Shown here: piece by piece, positions 1-11,766 of the stretch | Position numbering within the stretch: the stretch's first letter is position 1 | Layout of the letters: each line of letters starts with the position of its first letter | Assembly (NCBI GenBank): GCA_905331475.1 | Contig: CAJNYU010004277.1 | Span: forward strand, 1 to 64,000 | DNA from: Rotaria socialis | Lineage: Eukaryota; Rotifera; Eurotatoria; Philodinida; Philodinidae | Length of the DNA: 64,000 nucleotides | Direction of reading: 5' to 3' | The notes under the pieces: model-generated | What the model was told of the DNA's origin: nothing | The model's input: only the letters and a program-made list of their open reading frames with translations | Databases searched by the model: none | Made by a program: the position numbers and the translations under genes

Positions 1-418
1 TCTTCTAAAGTTTAAAAGCTATATGGCTGAAAGTTTGTGTGGTTGAAGAGCTTTTTGTATACTATATAGGGTGAACGTTTGAGTGAAACTAGGCAAGCAC
101 TTCAGGAGTTATTAACTAAACTATTTTTGAAATCTGGAGCTACAAAGTGAGTGAAAAAAAGCTTTTTTCATTTTTTTCACTTTAAAAATCAGATTCTTTT
201 CAAAAACTTTTGGCTGTTTCAAGACTGCTTTTTTATGCTGTCTTTTGGCAAGATCATTTTTTCAAAAATCAGTTTCCTTATTTTGAGAGAAAGAGTTTTC
301 ATCTGGGGCTACATTTGTGTGCAAAAGTATTACCATATTAAACGATCACAAAGAGAAAATAAAATAAATAAATGAGTCATAGTTTTAGATAGTTTGAAAG
401 TTGCTGTACAAAACGTGC
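1..418. other. Left flank without recognisable gene
   Basis: AT-rich sequence with short T-rich runs. A 74-codon open frame here has no recognisable domain and the composition of random AT-rich DNA. I see nothing else before the hAT end at 419. Confidence 0.6.
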
Positions 419-2130
419 CAGAGATGGGCAAATCCGCCATGTCCAACTCCAACTCCGCACAACTCCGCTCCGATTTTTTTAAATCCCACTCCAACTCCGT
501 TTCAACTCCGATTTTAAAACGTTGAATTTTCTCGAACAAAATTTGCAAGCATAAGAATTTCGTAATAGAAATCTAGAATAACTAATGATGAATAGTAATT
601 TTATTTATTTCTTTTAAAGTTTTTCACATAGAATCTTTAAGTATTTACTTTAACAAATCAAGGTTACATTACATTTAACAAATGTTAATTTAGATAATGT
701 GTCCGTTGATAAGCGACTTCGATGTGGTGTCATAAGTAGCCCACTTTTTGAGAATATTCTTTCAGCTGGAGTTGATGTGGCTGGAACACATAATACTCTT
801 AATGCTAATCTATGGAAATATGGAAAATGATTCTTCTTATCAAATATTAGACTTGTTTCATAACGTAGATATTTCAGGAATAGCATAATTTCTTCCTTGA
901 TTTCATTCATAACATCGACACGCAATTTTTTTGATTCAGTTTTGTGGTGCTTCACAATAAGAAAAAAGGCTTTTTCGTTTTGGTGTAAGACCACCACCAT
1001 CACATATATCTTTTGTACATAATAAAACGTTGCCGACTGTTGATGTAGTTGCTTCAGCCTGTGTAACATTACCATCTTGATTATCAGTATTACAACCAAT
1101 AAGTTGAAAAGCCCAAAGGGCAACCAAATTCTTTATCTTTTCACATAAACGATCCCTAAAAGGCAATATTTTTACTTTTAATTTTAAACGTAACGGAAAG
1201 TTTATGTTTTCTATGAATTTTGAGAAGAAATGAACGAACGAGGAAATGTGAAAAATGTTTAAGCTGATATAAGTTTAAAATAAACGTGTAATTTACTTTG
1301 TATCTAGAGGTAAAGCCGATTGTATTATCCAGCGTAGCCTAAATTGACCATCTAAGAAAGAAGCAACCAAAAATATATCATCAGAAAAAAGATTGAACGT
1401 GTTTCGATGTTTGACATGATCATCGACAGGTATTTCAAGATTCAATAAAAAGCCACCGAATCTTGCTAATAATGAAGTCATAAGTGCATGACATAATGGT
1501 TTTGTATGCTTGCATATTCTTGATTCGTTTTCTAGATCATAATAAATTGCAAGTATACTTGGTCCAACAAGTGATATTGATATACTTTGCTCAGCTTGCG
1601 TTCGTGTAGTAGCTTCAGCAAACAATGTAAATATAGATACAAATTCACGTAAAACAGCTAAGTCTTTAGTAGAAAGTAATAATTCAGTTTTTTTTGTTCG
1701 TTCATTTAATAAAGTATTAGGTATATCAACAACTTTTGAAACCGTAAGAAATTGCGAATTCCAACGAGTTACAATAGCTTCTGGAATACTAAATTTTTCA
1801 TTTTGTAATTTTTCAGCTGTCGTAATAGATTTGTGACTTAATTTTGCAATCTCAGCTACCTTACTCAACGGTGGCCGAATGCATTCACTTTCATTCAGTC
1901 CGTCTTTCACGGCAAGTTGTAAAGTATGAATGAAACATGGTAGCCACAACAATTCTTCCTGCTTATCAAAACTATTCTGAATATCATCATCATTAGGACG
2001 ATGTCCTTCAGACAGTTTCAATTTTTTTTCATCAGGATCATAATTGCTATCTTCTGAATCATCCTTAGATATAAAATATAATTCAAAACCTGGAATCACT
2101 AATTCACCAAAAGCAGACAAATTATTCGGT
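419..2130 (-). mobile_element. Truncated hAT transposon
   Basis: The left end begins with CAGAGATGGGCAAATCCGCC, which matches the usual hAT terminal pattern CAGNGNTGGGCAA. It is followed by a subterminal run of TCCAACTCC repeats (about 440-520). The interior holds minus-strand hAT transposase pieces. The other end is missing: the sequence runs straight into the terminal repeat of the larger element at 2131. I could not find a matching right terminus or an 8-bp target duplication, so this is a truncated copy, probably cut by the neighbouring insertion or by a rearrangement. Confidence 0.75.
650..2120 (-). pseudogene. hAT transposase remnant (catalytic middle and C-terminal dimerisation region)
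   Basis: Two minus-strand pieces belong together. The first (2120-1293) has the hAT core: a histidine-rich segment around CFIHTLQLAVKDG, then the arginine-tryptophan motif in VTRWNSQF, then a helical stretch. The second (about 930-650) carries the C-terminal dimerisation region with VPATSTPAERIFSKSG, which contains the ATS-x3-E-x2-FS type signature that supplies the catalytic glutamate. The region 1290-930 between them is in other frames, so the copy has frameshifts or a lost intron. The N-terminal BED zinc finger and the first catalytic aspartate are absent. The protein would have bound and cut hAT ends; this copy cannot. Sequence is clearly different from the transposase at 3574-8081, so it is a separate family. 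Confidence 0.75.
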
Positions 2131-2330
2131 GTAGGAGTGGCACTTTAACTTTACTTTAAAAAATAAAGTTAAAGTAATACTTTAAACTTTAAATGTTAAA
2201 GTTAAAGTAAAACACTTTAACACTTTAACTTTAATTAAAGTAAAACACTTTAATACTTTAACTTTAATTAAAGTAAAACACTTTAACACTTTAACTTTAA
2301 TTAAAGTCTAAATTAAAGTCGATATATTGA
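2131..2330. repeat. AAAGT/ACTTT repeat tract in left terminal repeat
   Basis: The outer 200 bp consist of alternating ACTTTAA and TTAAAGT motifs, with a unit of about 33 bp (AAAGTAAAACACTTTAA plus partner) repeated. The right terminus at 8780-8850 has one unit. Such arrays may be transposase-binding sites; that role is inference. Confidence 0.7.
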
Positions 2331-3573
2331 TAAAGTATTCGATGATCATTCTTGACTTTTGTCATAATCTCATCTTCGCATCTTCAAAAAATTATTTTAA
2401 CCAAATACAACGAAACCACATTGAATAAAGATGTAATTACATATTGTACAATATAGAATTTTAATGTAACATGATTTACTTGTAGTTACGCGCGGTAAGA
2501 CATTTGAGCTTTATATGGATCACGAATTATCAAATAAAAATAAAACTTTTTGATATTGAATCAATATTATTGATTCAACTATCGGAAAATCAAATTATGA
2601 GAGAACGCGTGATCAGTTATGGAATTTAAGCAAATACCTTTCACTATCAAGTATCCCCATGTGTACAGTGAAGTTTTCAACAAAACACCATCAGAAATAT
2701 TTTCAAGAAGCGTTTAGAGATTCAAATTTTCTGATTCACAAACGTGGAATCTAACATTAAGAAAAATCTTGTTTTAGCAAAGTAGTTTTTTCTTGGTGGA
2801 AAAATTTAAGCCATAAATTTTTAGTTATCACGTACACAATAACCGATGACGGAGCGATTACTGACCTCTCTAGTACATATGAAAGTTTACTATTCATATT
2901 TTTATGCAGAAATTGTTAAAAAACAGGTATCCTCGTCAATTCATGAGTGATCTTGCTTATATAGAACTATTTCTATTGTATCACGACTACCTGGGGCGTT
3001 AAGAGCAACAAAATCGTGTATGCTGACAATGAAGAGAAATGAAAATAATTGAAACCCGTATCTAGCGGTTATTTTACCTATGTAGCTACCATTTGTTTTC
3101 GTTATTCTACTCGTATAGCTGTAATTTCTCGATTATCGAAGACAATTTTTTAAAATGAAGAGCAACAGTTATGATATAGAGAGAAAATCTTAAGTGTTTT
3201 AAATTGAATCATTTATGCAGGAAAAATTGAATGATAATCGAAATAATACGCTCTTTTGTTATGCATAGAACTTAACTTTATGTTTGAGATTTTTATACAT
3301 AGCCATCTCGATTTTTGTTTTTACTACAGGCTAAACTAGAAAATCGTCTTTTTTCACATTCGTAAAAGAATACATCTTATATCAATACCTATTTTATTTT
3401 CAGATCAAAGCTTAACGAGAAGTTCTTTTTATTTCGCTCCCTGATAATACAAAAAAATATACTCATAGACAAGCAACATAATCTTTCTGTATGTACAAGA
3501 AAAATATTATAAGTTAACGCACAAAAAAAACAAAAAGACGAGACTAAAAAACCATCAACAAATACATGAAAAA

Positions 3574-6500
3574 TTATGTTTGTTCATTTTTGACTTGCTC
3601 ACGTAATATCATTGAATATCTCAAGGTTGACGGTGCCAATGAAGATCTATTTTTACGATGAATAAAGCCAGCAATACTAAAGGAACTCTCACAATCAATG
3701 GAAGTCGCACACATGATGTTGTATTGACGAACAAATGAAGATAAAATAGGTAAACGATCTTTATTTGCATACCAGTATTGGCTAAAAGTTTGATAAAGAT
3801 TAACCGTTGCAACATATTGAGCAATTTCTTCTTTTATAGTTGATGGTTTAAAAGCAGTTGATGTCGCTTGCAGTTTAATACCACAAGTTAAAAAAAAATT
3901 TTGCAATATCGTTGCTTGACTACTTTGTTGTTCTTTATTTGATGGTTTAGTTATTGATGATTGATTTGATGATGTTAATGATTGAGAATTTAATTTTTTA
4001 TAATGTTGTTTAGCTTCATTACAGATGATGGTTTCTGCTTCTTTTTTATCATTGCAACTCAAAAATGGATACGTTGTTGGATCAAGAAACGAGGATATCT
4101 GTAATGAAGCACAAAATGAGAAAAGCATGACTTTTATTGAAAATAATTGTTAAGAAGCATTATTGTATATTTCATAATTCTCTTTTGAACAGAGTATTGC
4201 TTTTCTACTATGATTTAAAATCTTAATGACTCTAATTTCTCGATACGGAAAGCCCTCACCGAAGACCTGATGAAATCGTTTGAACTAATAATACATGGAA
4301 ATGAAAAGATGAATGATAACAGCTAATTTTTAGCTTGTATAGATTTTATTTCCGAAGACGAAATGAAAAAGACGAATTTAGAAAAACATGTAATCAGATA
4401 AACAACAGCAAACTTGATGACAATTTAAATAGTTATAATGCCTAATTTATCTTCTAGAAGCAAGTCGGAAAAGTGCTTGATAATAAATGAAACAAAATGC
4501 TATTCATTTTTCGATGTGTAGACAACAATCAAAAGTGTTTCTCATCTTCTTTCTTCAAAGCACGTTCTTTTTTTTATACATACCAACATTGCTTTACATT
4601 GTTCATCACTAACATGTTTATCAAAATAAAAATTGAGATTCAACAATAGTTGTTTTTTTAATAAATTTTCGATTGTTAATGGTGCATCATCGGCTAGTGT
4701 TAAAAAATTTCTTAGAGCATGAATAAAAGATTGATTGATGGATAAAGTTGGTCGCCGACGACTTGAAAAAATTTTTGTTGAATGATTAAATGGTTCAAGA
4801 ACATTTTCAAGTGCTGTTAATATAGACCAATCAAGTGATGTAAATGACAGTTTTTTTAATTTTCTGTATTGATGTGGTTTCAAATTGATTTCTTTAGATG
4901 GATTATGTGTTAATGAAGTAATGATAGGACTAAATAATACAAAACGTGATATCATTATAAAAGACGAATTCCATCTAATTTTCATATCCAATGTAAAATG
5001 TTTAAAGTTAATCTTCTTTTTGTTTTGAGCTTCTCGTTGACGATTTATATTTTCCAATAGTAATTTTATTTCTTTGATAACATATCTATTCAATCCACTT
5101 GTATTTCGTATCATTGCCACAAGTCTTCGAACACGTTTAAGAATAACATTGACTTTGATTAATAGAATTGATGGTTCAGCAAATGATCGACTAAGAAATT
5201 CTTCTTCTTCTGTAATTGTTGATGATAATGGTTCATTTAATTCATCATTATCAGTATTGTTTTCTGGAGATGACCAATTCGATTCATTATCTGATAATGA
5301 TGATGTTGTTATTGATGTATTATCAGATGATTTGTCAATATCACTACCTTCACTCATATTATCACTTTTGTTATCATCACTTACTTCGTCCAAAACTTGA
5401 TCATCATTTATTGTAAAATCATCATCATCATCTTCAGTGAATGAATCAGGAAGTGCTGTTGCTGTTGTATTATATTTGCTTGTACTTGATGCTGATAATG
5501 CTGAATTTGATTTAATATTATTGGATGAGGATGATGCTGTATTTGATTTGATTGTATTTGTTTTTGATGATGTTCGATTTGATTTTGTTATTGTTATTGT
5601 TGATGAAGTGGTATTTGCTGATGAAGATAATGTTAAACTATTTGAAAAGAAAAGAACAAAAATGCATTTTATGGAAAAAATATGAAGCAACAATTAAATT
5701 TTAACATGCATTCAGTCAGTTAGAAGCTATTCCTCGATTTTGAGTTTAAGTAAACGCGAGATAAAATTATCTTTTCAACTACTTTAAAACATATTCGACA
5801 AGAAAATATAGAACCAGCTTAGCAATAATTTCATTCTTTCTAAACAAAGTAGAATAAAACACAAGTGTTACTGCTTATAAATAAAAATTATATATAAGAC
5901 AACTGATTTGCATGAGTTTTTAAGCAGTTAGAAATAAAAAAATTCTCTCAACTTCGGTCGAAATAAGACTGTCGAAATAGAATTAAGCGCCACCGGCGCT
6001 GATATTTTTATTTTTCGACATTTTTTGTTTCAATGAAAGTTGAAAAGCCCTTAATACATTAAAACGGAAGATATTTGAATAAATTAACTGTAAAATAAAT
6101 AGCGTTGACTATAGTATTGCACAATACGAATTTCATTTATTTTAGCAATCTTCCTTATGTCCTATCGATACCAATTTTCAATCGACTTTGATATAAATGA
6201 AGATGTTTATAGAATAAATATCAAATGATTGTTTAATCATTTGATCGTGTACTTCTCCTTTTACGAACTTTTAAGAAACAAATAAATTTGTAGCATTATC
6301 AATTTAGCCTTAGATCATTAAATAAAGTATACCAAAGAGACATTTCTACGCTTCGACTTTTCAATAGCTCACATGCCAGCTAGATTATGCTGACTAAACC
6401 TGAAAGAACTAAGTACATTCCAGAAATAAAACAGAATTAACGAGTCAACTAGCAAATCTTTGACTGCATATATATCTGAGCATATGCTATTTTGTTCCAC

Positions 6501-8081
6501 ATAGCTCAAACGAGAAAAATCTTTAATAATGTGCAGTAGAATTTAAAACTTGTTCGAAAAGCTTAGAGTGGGAATTCTTCATCCATGCATAACTTTGTTT
6601 TGGTCTATCAATCAAAAAATCATCTAACGTAAACATACATTTATTTGTTTGTCAAAGGATTTTGTCACCCTCTTCTTTTAGAGAAAGATTGCTTACGTTT
6701 GTCGCTTTGGTATTTTGAACAACCACATACCATTTTGTACAACTAAATTCAAAACATGTATTAAACATGAAATTCTTGTTCCAAACTTTAATTGATTTTG
6801 TGCAGCTAATCGGATATCAGCTCCGTTATCAGTTGTTATTGAACGTATTTTTGCTTCAATATTAAGTTTTTCGATTTCATGACTAATAAATTGTTCTATT
6901 CGATCACTATAATGTGTACCAAGAAAACGACGAAATGAAATAACATGTGAATTAGCTTCATAATGATCATCATAATAATGTGCAGATAAACATAAGAAAT
7001 GATCTTGTCGGATACTTTTCCAAATATCAACTGATAATGATATATCCGAAATGGATGATAAATTATTACGAATTGTTGATCGTCGTTCTTTGTACATAGA
7101 TTTCAAACGTTTAACAACTGTTTTTCGATTTGGACCACGATAACCTGGTGTAGCCAATGACAGAAACTTTTGCATTCCAGATTTACGAAAAATATTGAAT
7201 GCATGTGAGTCTTCAATAATTGCTTGAATAGCGGCTGTATCTAACGCTTTTTTATTTTGACCAGATACAGATAGAGTTTCTTCTTCGGGTAATTGTTTCG
7301 TTGGACGTTGTGATGGATAAAGAAAATCTGTAAATTTATGAGCTCGACCGAGATGACTACGAAGGTTTGTATCCGATAATTGGTTTGATTTTGGAAATGC
7401 CTAGAAAAAGCAGTAAAAACAATAAGTAAAATAACACACCGTAGGCAATTCTTGTGGAAAATTAAATTATTCGAAAGAAACCTATATTTTTCTAGAATAG
7501 TCACATCTAAGGTCTAATAAAAGAAAAAGATGTATTACTTTTGACGAATTCGGACATAAATTACATTTAACTTCTCCATTATATTGTTTCGTAAAGTACT
7601 CCCATACATCTTGTTTGGTTTTAGTAGTTGTTTTTGGCACGACATTCGATGGTGGATTAGGTTCATTGTTATCTGTTTCATCGCTTGCCAGAGGATCATC
7701 AAGATGAATTAAATTTTCTTCTACATTGATGTTAATTTGACATGTAGAAGAATTATTTGAACGTGATTTTTGTACTGGTGTTGAACCATGATCACCAATC
7801 ATATCGTCATCAGTACTACTATAATTGTCAAAGGTTGTTGTTGGTGTTTTCGATTTTGGTGTTGATTGAGTATATGTTCTTTTCTGTCGTGAACCAAATT
7901 GTCTTTTTGTTTTTGGATTATTTCTTTTTGCTGTTGTTGAAGTTAGTTTAACGATTTTATTAGGAACTTTTGAAGATGAACTATTTCCAATGTGTGTATT
8001 TGCTGAACTAATTGTTTTATTGAGATTTTGTCGAAAAATTGGGCGTGATGTTGATTCTGATGGTAATTCTTGATCTTCCAT
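3574..8081 (-). CDS. hAT family transposase, four exons, apparently intact
   Basis: Exons 8081-7539, 7400-6697, 5637-4584 and 4098-3574 join in phase across GT/AG introns (phases 0, 2 and 0) to give 941 residues with no stop. Start ATG at 8081. A BED zinc finger spans the first splice: C173 and C176 in exon 1, H197 and H202 in exon 2 (C-x2-C-x20-H-x4-H). The expected first two catalytic aspartates are D306 (in SLSVDIWKS) and D372 (in ITTDNGAD). The RW motif is in KIRWNSSF of exon 3. The third catalytic residue, E904, lies in ATSIDCESSFS of the C-terminal dimerisation region. Exon 3 opens with a Ser/Thr/Asp-rich low-complexity stretch of about 150 residues, unusual for hAT proteins. It should act in the nucleus, cutting the termini at 2131 and 8862. 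All expected parts are present, so it may be recently active; expression is not shown. Confidence 0.88.
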
Positions 8082-8862
8082 TTTTCACAAATAAGAATAA
8101 ACCACAAATTAATCCAAATAATCAATTATTGTTGAACTTCTTATATATTAAATTGTATTAATTGACTCGTTCAAAGGCACGAAAGTTGTTAATGAATCAA
8201 CACAAGAGAGGCTCAAAACGCAGTATGCAACAACTGGAACAAAAACATTCATTGAATATCCAGATATATATCAGTCGTATACTTTGTTATAAAAAAAACT
8301 AAAGAGAAACGACCACAAAGTAAATCATAATAGAAAGAACATTCAACAATATAGATAACATAGGTTTCGTCAGAGAGAATTAGAAACGCTTTGCTATAAC
8401 ATACGCCTCATGTGAAACAAATCTCGACTCGATAGTCTCAACAATCTGATTATTATTTCAACTTCTTCAGCAGGGAATCAATCGCTTAATTACAACCTTC
8501 TTCTTTCATAATTTGATTTTCCGATAGTTGAATCAATATCAAAAAGTTTTATTTTTATTTGATAATTCGTGATCCATATAAAGCTCAAGTGTCTTACCGC
8601 GCGTGGCTGCAAGTAAATCCCGTTACATTAAAATTCTATATTGTAAAATATGTAATTACATTTTTATTCAATGCGATTTCGTTGTATTTGGTTAAAATAA
8701 TTTTTTGAAGATGCGAAGATGAGATTATGACAAAAGTCAAGAATGATCATCGAATACTCTATCAATATATCGACTTTAATTTAGACTTTAATTAAAGTTA
8801 AAGTGTTAAAGTGTTTTACTTTAACTTTATTTTTTAAAGTAAAGTTAAAGTGCCACTCCTAC

Positions 8863-11766
8863 TTCCAATTCGATCGACTACGGGAGCAAAGTTCGAGACC
8901 AGTTTCCGGCATATATCAGAACTGTTTCCAAACATCGATCGACTAGCTGCTAATGAAGTAAAACGTAAATAACATGAAATAAAATGGCACTTGGCACAAT
9001 TTCAAGTGTATTTCGTTCATAAAGAGTTCAGAGTCGCGAATAGTTAATTTTTTCAATATTCTATTTTTGTCAGTTAAAAGCGCTTCGATGTTGGATCCTA
9101 AGCACTTAAAAGTGCTTAGATGTCTTGTTCTAAGCACTTTTAGACGCTTGAAAATGTGCGCTGAAAGGTGCTGTTTAAGCGAATTTTTAAGCGAGTTTAA
9201 GCTAGCTTTTTCGCTGAAATTTTCACATGGGAACTGCTGGTTTGAATGTTGAAGTAAGGGAGATAACGTTCTCACAATAAATGCAATTTTTTATTTTTTT
9301 TTGCATTTTTTCGAAAACTCGCGAAATTGTATTTCGGCTAATTTTACCCGAAGTCCATATCCTAGCCTATACTTATTTAGTATCAAAATGATCAGCTCAC
9401 TGAGCTCTACAAACCATGAAAGTTTCAGTCAATTTGGAGAAAGTTGATGTAAACGTGGTACGCTTCCCATGGATTCACCCCATGCATTACGAAATGAGAT
9501 TTCGCAAAAAATCGAAACTCCCTGTTCTCAATATTTATTACACTCAATCGACGTAAATTTTTGCGTAGATTCCGAACATGATGTTCACGTTGCAATTATG
9601 TTGTGTTTGGGTTGAGAAAATCGCGAATTTCCATCTCAATTTCAGTGCATTCAGTGCTGAAAAGCAGTGGGCAAACGTTTTTGGTCATGATTTAACCCTC
9701 ATTTGTGAGCTTTTCGAATGCTCTATCAATGGTAAAAAATGGCTCCAGGTCTCAGTAAAATGACGCAACAACAGTTACTGCACCTGACAGAAAATAACCA
9801 TCACTAAATAGGATTGTTAACATTTTGCAAGAAATCCTCAACTCTTACTAGAACTTCTATATATAGTTTTGTTCGGAACAAAATTCTGTATCGAATGGTA
9901 TATAAAACATGTTGTTTTTTTTGCTGAAAAAGTACCGACTCAAAATTCAACCACTGTACCTAAAAGATGCTCGCACGAACAAAGCCACAACTACCCTTGT
10001 GCACAACGGATCAAGCTGAAACTTGTAGAAATGATATAGAACAATGCGCTCTGCAGTTTGGGAAACTTTCAGACTGAACCGATGTCTTTCTAGAATTGGG
10101 CCGAAGCTAGCCCAAAATGTCCCTCGTTCTTTCTGCTTTTAAGAGTTTTTTTTTATCAAATATCAAGATGAATTTCCATGCCAAATTGTAACGATTCTTG
10201 AGTTTATTATCCAAAAGAATGCCCTATTCTCTCTCGTCCACTATTTTTATAGCGATCATGGAACGAGAGAGGGAGAGTAAATATCATATACAGAGAAAGG
10301 GAAAAGAACAACCGTTGAGTATGAGCAAGAACAGTAGAAAACATAAGATAAAATAATTAGTGATATATGTTTGTATAGTGCATACGATTACACTGAGCAC
10401 GGTGAGCGATAGACGCACAATACGGTAATTAACACTAGGTGAATATATAAGAAGAGAGAGTAACACGTTAGGTAACAACGAATGATATGATAAGTAAGAA
10501 CAGCAAACAGAAACAATCATTCCACACAACATTGACAGTATATTATGATACATACACGTTCAACCAGGGTTGGCACAGAAATCTTTATTATTAATTCTTT
10601 TGTTGACAATATCACTTTTAATAAATAAATATCCATGAACTATATATTCGAAGGAAACAAATGTTTCTATTTGTTTTGTGGATGAAAATCTTTTGAAATT
10701 CTATTTTAGTCTGGTTAATTTGTCTCGTAGTCATATTGATCATATCTGCTCGTATGTTTCCAATATTGAAATAAGAAAGACGCAATAACTGTGAAGTCAT
10801 TATTTTTTTTCAAAATAATTTTTTCTCTAATTCTATTCGGGGACTGGATGTGGATCACTGCAAAAAATCAATCACGACAACACCCACGACCTTCAATATA
10901 TCAAGAGTAATCAGAACCTTTTTAGCGATTGCTGGGTCATGGGTACTGTTGAAAATTGAACCACATGCTGTTATGTCAGGAGATATCTGTCCTGTCATAA
11001 ATATGTTCTCTCTTCTTCTCTCGGTTCAATGCTATCACGTTTACAATCATTCTATTCTTCTTCTCGTATTTATTCTATTTAAGTGAGTGTTAGCGTTTAA
11101 AGAAAGGGAGATTATTTCTTGTGAGAATGTAATAACAAGAAGAAGACGAAAATAAAGAAGAAGATTGTAACACATGCTGCACCTTATTCAATTCGGTAAC
11201 TTTAATTATGGACGAGGAGAAATGGTAATTGACACCATTGATAGTAAAGAGTCTCTTTTGTATTTCAATTCAGGTTAGAGCGTAATATAATCGATATTAA
11301 TCAAATTATTTAGAAGTAGATATTTAAATGATTTCAATTAATTACAATTGTTGAACTTGAAATGATTTTCTGATAATTGTTTCAATATAATCTGACCATA
11401 TACTCAATTGTCAGTATAGAATAAAATCTGATTTAGTCGGTTCTGAAATGATGCATCTTCCTTTTTCTCTTCTGGGACAGATCCAGGCCGGCCTGATAAT
11501 GCCAGATTGTGAACGATTCAGTTGAGTTTCTTTAGACGTAATCCAGCGTGAAACATAATGACACAGAATACAACATAAATAACTTAGGCCTTTTCGGTTT
11601 TCAAAACAAACATACATGATTCAGTGTTGTTGAAAGAGGATCCATAAGTCGCAATGAATCTCACCAGGCTTTGTTAATACAGTTGGTGCATATATTCCAT
11701 CTTTCGAGATAAAACATTAGCTATTCGTAATCTGCAGAGACTCAGAAATCAGATAATCGAATTGAA
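8863..11766. other. Long intergenic region
   Basis: No gene recognised. 9085-9190 is a degenerate run of AAGCACTTTTA-like motifs with an almost perfect palindrome at 9098-9119 (CTAAGCACTT then its mirror). 10200-10275 has GAGAGAGGGAGAG runs. A hydrophobic minus-strand open frame at 10284-10553 and another at 11411-11617 lack conserved features and credible codon composition. The rest looks like ordinary AT-rich spacer. Confidence 0.55.

Larger units (their letters stand above)
2131..8862 (-). mobile_element. Complete hAT transposon with long terminal inverted repeats
   Basis: The element starts GTAGGAGTGGCACTTTAAC and ends with the reverse complement at 8851-8862. Inverted repeats reach inward to about 2620 on the left and about 8510 on the right; both contain the block with GAAGATGCGAAGATGAGATT and the TTACCGCGCG motif near 2485 and 8597. 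The left repeat is longer because a unit of about 33 bp rich in AAAGT/ACTTT is present roughly three times at 2205-2310 and once on the right. The interior holds one four-exon transposase gene on the minus strand. I could not identify a convincing 8-bp target duplication, so one flank may have been rearranged. Confidence 0.85.

Noticed and set aside
5074-5685. Plus-strand open frames rich in Asp/Ser/Leu
   Set aside because: They are the antisense of the low-complexity start of hAT transposase exon 3.
8943-9275. 110-codon minus-strand frame
   Set aside because: It spans the AAGCACTTTTA repeat run; no domain, and the composition follows the repeat.
10284-10553. Hydrophobic 89-codon minus-strand frame
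   Set aside because: Overall Leu/Ser/Tyr richness fits AT-rich random sequence; no start context, splice partners or family features.
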